Translations under genes and position numbers: made by a program
Shown: positions 48,475 to 52,514 of the stretch, one piece after another
Layout: each line of letters starts with the position of its first letter
How positions within the stretch are numbered: the first letter of the stretch is position 1
Notes under the pieces: model-generated
Databases searched by the model: none
The model's input: only the letters and a program-made list of their open reading frames with translations
What the model was told of the DNA's origin: nothing
Assembly (NCBI GenBank): GCA_947629035.1
Contig: CANRCE010000005.1
Span: 1 to 52,514 of the forward strand
Source of the DNA: an uncultured Bacilli bacterium
GTDB lineage: Bacteria; Bacillota_I; Bacilli_A; RF39; UBA660
Length of the DNA stretch: 52,514 nt
Direction of reading: 5' to 3'

Positions 48475-48502
48475 AAAATATAGCTTAAATTGGCTATATT
48501 TT
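48475..48502. repeat. 28-bp inverted repeat copy B (terminator-like)
   Basis: AAAATATAGCTTAAATTGGCTATATTTT. Confidence 0.85.
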
Positions 48503-48692
48503 ATTCAATTTCACTTATTGCTCCAACAGGACAAGATTCAATAGCATCTTTGACTTCTTCTTCTAAATTTTCTTGTACTTCATCGACAATAACGTGAGCA
48601 AGTCCTTCATCATTAAAATCGAATACTTCAGGTACTAGACTAGGACATGTACCACAACCTATACATTTATCTTGATTGACTTTAACTTTCAT
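48501..48692 (-). CDS. [4Fe-4S] ferredoxin
   Basis: VNQDKCIGCGTCPSLVPEVFDFNDEGLA...AIESCPVGAISE. Confidence 0.93.
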   Translation of the reverse strand: MKVKVNQDKCIGCGTCPSLVPEVFDFNDEGLAHVIVDEVQENLEEEVKDAIESCPVGAISEIE

Positions 48693-48859
48693 TTTACTAC
48701 CTTCTTTCCTAATAAATTATATCATATTATATTTTAAAATACTACCATTTTTATAAATTAGCAGTATTTTTTATTAGCTTTAGATGAAAAGATTGTTGAA
48801 AACTGTTTAATTTTTAAAAAAAATGTGTTATTATATTACATGAGGTGTGGTGTGTGTGT

Positions 48860-49627
48860 ATGAAAAGTAGAATGGAAAAATATTATCATGAAGATTTATC
48901 ACAATTTGAAAGGACTAAAAAAAATCAAAATTTATATAAAGAAGTCTATGGTTATGATGATGAAGAGTTTATTCCAATTCCTGATAATAGTGATGTAATT
49001 GATGCTAACAGTTTAAAAAAAATGGTTAAAAGTCGAGGAGAATATCAAAAATTAAAAGAATATGAACTTGTAAAATTAAAACCAGTTGAAGAAGAACCAG
49101 CTCAACAGACAGAAAAGAGAGTTTATGATATTAATAAACTACTTGATAAAGCCAAGGAAGAAAATTCTAAAATTAAAAGTATGACTTATGATGATATTAA
49201 AAAAGACCACAACTTTTTAACAGAATTACAACCAGCCATGGAAGAGGAAGAGACTGATTCATCAGATGAAGTAAAAATAACTGAAGTAAAATACCATACC
49301 AAAAAAATTAGTAATGATCCAGTAGTAAATCAAATTATCAGTACTAATTCATTACCACTTGAAATATTAACTGATTTAAAACCAACGGAAGATACCATTG
49401 TAAGTGAACCAATTTTAGAACAAACTAGAAAGTTAGAACTTGATAATCAAGGAAAAACTTTTTATAGTGGTTCTTATACTTTCTCTAAAAAAGATTTTTT
49501 AGAGGATGATGATTTAGAAGAAAAAAAGGGAAGTCATTATTTTTTAAAAATAATATTGTTAGTAATAATTCTATCAATATTAATAACAGTCATTTTTTAT
49601 TTTGTAAAATTTAATAATATATCTTAA
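48860..49627 (+). CDS. Acidic tail-anchored membrane protein
   Basis: C-terminal TM FLKIILLVIILSILITVIFYFV; ATG 48860 likely. Confidence 0.6.
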   Translation: MKSRMEKYYHEDLSQFERTKKNQNLYKEVYGYDDEEFIPIPDNSDVIDANSLKKMVKSRGEYQKLKEYELVKLKPVEEEPAQQTEKRVYDINKLLDKAKEENSKIKSMTYDDIKKDHNFLTELQPAMEEEETDSSDEVKITEVKYHTKKISNDPVVNQIISTNSLPLEILTDLKPTEDTIVSEPILEQTRKLELDNQGKTFYSGSYTFSKKDFLEDDDLEEKKGSHYFLKIILLVIILSILITVIFYFVKFNNIS

Positions 49628-49654
49628 AAGATATATTTTAAGGAGGTTTTTGGG

Positions 49655-50320
49655 ATGAAAAAAATAAATAATTTAAATATTAGAATTGGTTGTTTAGCTT
49701 TAATAGGAGCTATAACCCTTAGTGGTTCATTTGGAATAGGATATAAAGTTGGTTCTAAAAGAACAAGTAGAAGAATTGAAAATGAACAAATAACAAGTGT
49801 TAATGAATTAAAACAAAACTTAAGTTCATCTATTGTATCACTTATGAAAGCCAAAGCAAGTTTTTTAGAACAAAAAGACAAAGTTGGGAAAATTCCTTTA
49901 TCAGATGTTTATGTACTTGATACTAACTATTGTCCTTTTGATAAAATAGGCGAGGATGCTATTTATTCATATCGTTATCTTTTCACAACTTGTAAAGTAA
50001 TACCAACTTTAAATGGTCATAGTTATTTAAGTTATGATGGCATTGAAGAGGATAATCAACAACCTAATAGTTATGATATATTATTTAGTGATAATAAGAA
50101 AATTATGACTTATAGAGGAGAAGGGGCAGGTAATTTTATACTTAATAACATCTCAAAAGATGCTAATGAAGAAGATCCACTTTTATGCTTCTTACCACTT
50201 GCTTATTATCTAGAAGATGATGAGATTAAAGATTATTATACTTTAAGTGAAATTGAAGCAAAATTTTATGAACTTAATTCAAAAGACCATGTTGAAAAAA
50301 AGATAAGAAAATTAGATTAA
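49655..50320 (+). CDS. Membrane-anchored hypothetical protein
   Basis: N-term TM; strong RBS aaggaggt. Confidence 0.6.
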   Translation: MKKINNLNIRIGCLALIGAITLSGSFGIGYKVGSKRTSRRIENEQITSVNELKQNLSSSIVSLMKAKASFLEQKDKVGKIPLSDVYVLDTNYCPFDKIGEDAIYSYRYLFTTCKVIPTLNGHSYLSYDGIEEDNQQPNSYDILFSDNKKIMTYRGEGAGNFILNNISKDANEEDPLLCFLPLAYYLEDDEIKDYYTLSEIEAKFYELNSKDHVEKKIRKLD

Positions 50321-50421
50321 AATACTTTAAGGTTTATCCTTTTAGTATTTTTTTAGCATTTAGAAAATGATGGTAAAAAATAAAATAATATGATATACTA
50401 ATAAATAGAAGAGGTGCTGAT

Positions 50422-52164
50422 ATGAATAAAAAAAAGAAAAAAAGGAAATTAAAATGGAAAAGAATAATAATAGCTTTACTTGCAATAGTAATATTTATTA
50501 TTCTATTAGTTATGTTATTTAGAAATGGACTATCTGTTTTTGAAAAAGAAGTTGATAGATATTTAGCAAGTGATACAAATCGTGTTACCTTGTATACTTA
50601 TCTTGAAGATAAATTAAATTCTACTGATGAAGAAGTTTATCGTGGTATTATGGTAAAAGCTTTTCTTTCTAAAAAAATAACTTATGAAGATAATGAATAC
50701 GTAAAAATAAAATATAATAATAAAGATTATTATGTAAAAGAGGATAATTTAGTTGATAAAAAAGATAATATTGCATTAGAAGATAACGTTTATGTTAGAA
50801 CTGCTTGCTCAATATTAGAAAGCATTGATGATCCTAAAATTTTATCATTAGCTAAAAAAGGTGAGAAATTAGAAGTAGTATCTTATGATAGTGTTGACGA
50901 TAAAGGTATTGTTAATACCTATCAAGTAAAACAAGGTGATATAACAGGCTATGTTTATGGTAAATATTTAGTATATAATGAAGAAGAAGCAAAAGCTAAT
51001 TATAATGCTTCAGTAAATGATCCAATTCATTCTAGTATTAAGAATACTTATGGTGGAGGAGAAGCTATTAATTTAGATTTTTATCCTGTGGAAAAACCAT
51101 CATTTGAAAATAATAAAATGCCAGAAGCTGTTTATGCTCTATATTTAAATGTTACCGTTTTAGATAATGTTGATTCTTACATTGAATTTGCCAAAGACAC
51201 AGAAATTAATGCTTTTGTTGTTGATATTACTGATAATGCTGCGATTGGATATCCTGCCAAAATTATGGAACAATATTCTAAAACAAGTTATAATCATGCT
51301 ACCAACACTTATGATGAATATAAAGAAGCTATAACTAAATTAAAAGAAGCTGGTTTTTATGTTATAGGTAGAATAACTGTATTTAAGGATGACTATTATA
51401 TTGCTGATCATCCAGAAGATGCAATTAGTTCTAAATCGACAGGAAAACCTTATTATCATACTGGTGCTTATTGGCCAAGTGCTTATGATAGAGATGTTTG
51501 GTATTATAAAGTAGCTCTTGCTAAAGAAGCAGCCCAAGAATTTGGCTTTAATGAAATTAATTTTGATTATGTTAGATTTCCCGATAGACTACAATCTGTT
51601 GAAAAATCATTAGATATGAAAAATACTTATAATGAAGATAAAGCTGCTGCTATTCAAAGATTTTTAACTTATGCTAAAGATGAACTTCATAAAATTAATG
51701 TTTACTTATCAGCAGATGTTTTTGGTGAAGCTACTAATGGCTCTTATACAACAGCTTATGGACAATATTGGCCTGCCATATCTAACGTTGTCGATGTTAT
51801 AAGTGGTATGCCATATCCCGATCATTTTTCGAAAGGCTATTATGGTATTGCTAAACCTTGGAATAATCCATATGATCTTATGTTTAATTGGGCAAGTGAA
51901 GCTTATAAAAGACAACAAGAAACTACATCTCCTGCTGTTGTTAGAACCTGGATTCAAGCCTATGATGTTTTAAGTTATGTTGATGCAAATGGCATTGATT
52001 ATAATGCAGCTGAATTAGAAAAGGAAATCACTGGTCTATATAATGCCAATATAACCGGAGGATATGTTACTTGGAATTCTGCTTCTAATTTATCAAAGTT
52101 TAAGTTACAAAAACAAGCTTTTCAAATTGATTATTTAAAGAGGTATAATGATGAAAACAATTAA
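50422..52164 (+). CDS. DUF4015-type putative glycoside hydrolase with SH3-like region and N-terminal TM
   Basis: YALYLNVTVLDNVDSYIEFAKDTEINAFVVDITDNAAIGYPAKIM; GFNEINFDYVRFPDR; VDVISGMPYPDHF; RTWIQAYDV. Confidence 0.85.
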   Translation: MNKKKKKRKLKWKRIIIALLAIVIFIILLVMLFRNGLSVFEKEVDRYLASDTNRVTLYTYLEDKLNSTDEEVYRGIMVKAFLSKKITYEDNEYVKIKYNNKDYYVKEDNLVDKKDNIALEDNVYVRTACSILESIDDPKILSLAKKGEKLEVVSYDSVDDKGIVNTYQVKQGDITGYVYGKYLVYNEEEAKANYNASVNDPIHSSIKNTYGGGEAINLDFYPVEKPSFENNKMPEAVYALYLNVTVLDNVDSYIEFAKDTEINAFVVDITDNAAIGYPAKIMEQYSKTSYNHATNTYDEYKEAITKLKEAGFYVIGRITVFKDDYYIADHPEDAISSKSTGKPYYHTGAYWPSAYDRDVWYYKVALAKEAAQEFGFNEINFDYVRFPDRLQSVEKSLDMKNTYNEDKAAAIQRFLTYAKDELHKINVYLSADVFGEATNGSYTTAYGQYWPAISNVVDVISGMPYPDHFSKGYYGIAKPWNNPYDLMFNWASEAYKRQQETTSPAVVRTWIQAYDVLSYVDANGIDYNAAELEKEITGLYNANITGGYVTWNSASNLSKFKLQKQAFQIDYLKRYNDENN

Positions 52165-52429
52165 TATAAATAATATTGAGTATGAACTTATAAAAAATTA
52201 TAAAGATGCTTTTGATTTAGAAGAAGTTAAAGAAAAATTAACCGATTATTTTGAAAACTATGACTATGTTGTAGGAGATATTGCCTATGGCAAATTAAGA
52301 TTAAAAGGTTTTTATGATGCTAATAATAAGAAAGTAAATAAAATAAATAATTATAATGATTTAGATAAATATTTAAAAAATAATTGTGCTGTTGATTGTA
52401 AATATTTTGTTATAAAGAAAAAAGTTTAG
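52151..52429 (+). CDS. YutD-like (DUF1027) protein
   Basis: YDYVVGDIAYGKLRLKGFY. Confidence 0.75.
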   Translation: MKTININNIEYELIKNYKDAFDLEEVKEKLTDYFENYDYVVGDIAYGKLRLKGFYDANNKKVNKINNYNDLDKYLKNNCAVDCKYFVIKKKV

Positions 52430-52441
52430 CTTTTTTCTTCA
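52418..52441 (+). terminator. Intrinsic terminator
   Basis: agAAAAAAG-tttag-CTTTTTTct. Confidence 0.6.
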
Positions 52442-52514
52442 GACTGTTGACAAATAGGTAAAACATTTTGCTTATTTGTCTTTTATTTTTTAAAATTTTA
52501 ATTTCTAATAAAAA

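Noticed and set aside
1-52514. Mollicutes-style UGA=Trp recoding, considered because of the AT-rich composition
   Set aside because: TGA is used as a normal stop (e.g. after the 2663 and 3471 genes) and Trp is encoded by TGG

Overview
AT-rich (low-GC Firmicutes/Bacilli-like) chromosomal window with about 45 credible genes. It uses the standard bacterial code: TGA serves as a stop, and ATG/TTG/GTG starts follow AGGAGG-type RBSs. Housekeeping genes include RNase J, proS, secG, rnr, smpB, an RluD-family synthase, mtaB and topA. A sporulation pair (sigG plus a YlmC/YmxH protein) suggests a spore-former or a descendant of one. There are two tRNAs (Pro-TGG, Ala-TGC), an IS1595-like insertion with terminal inverted repeats (IRs) and a target-site duplication, and a Ytr-like ABC transporter operon with a GntR regulator. 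The most interesting region is ~24.7-32.3 kb. It holds a promoter-to-terminator operon of two secreted dockerin-bearing proteins plus a small wall-anchored cohesin-like protein, with no recognisable carbohydrate-active enzyme. It is followed by two modular surface-protein paralogs that share promoter, signal peptide and C-terminus but have unrelated middles. Other items worth follow-up: a correctly phased U_UUU_UUA -1 frameshift candidate in a membrane-protein gene flanked by an inverted 28-bp terminator repeat; an M14 carboxypeptidase/ATP-grasp gene pair; a GNAT-like/DUF4186 fusion; and a 5'-terminal hairpin on the RNase J mRNA. All family assignments come from reading motifs by eye; no database search was run.
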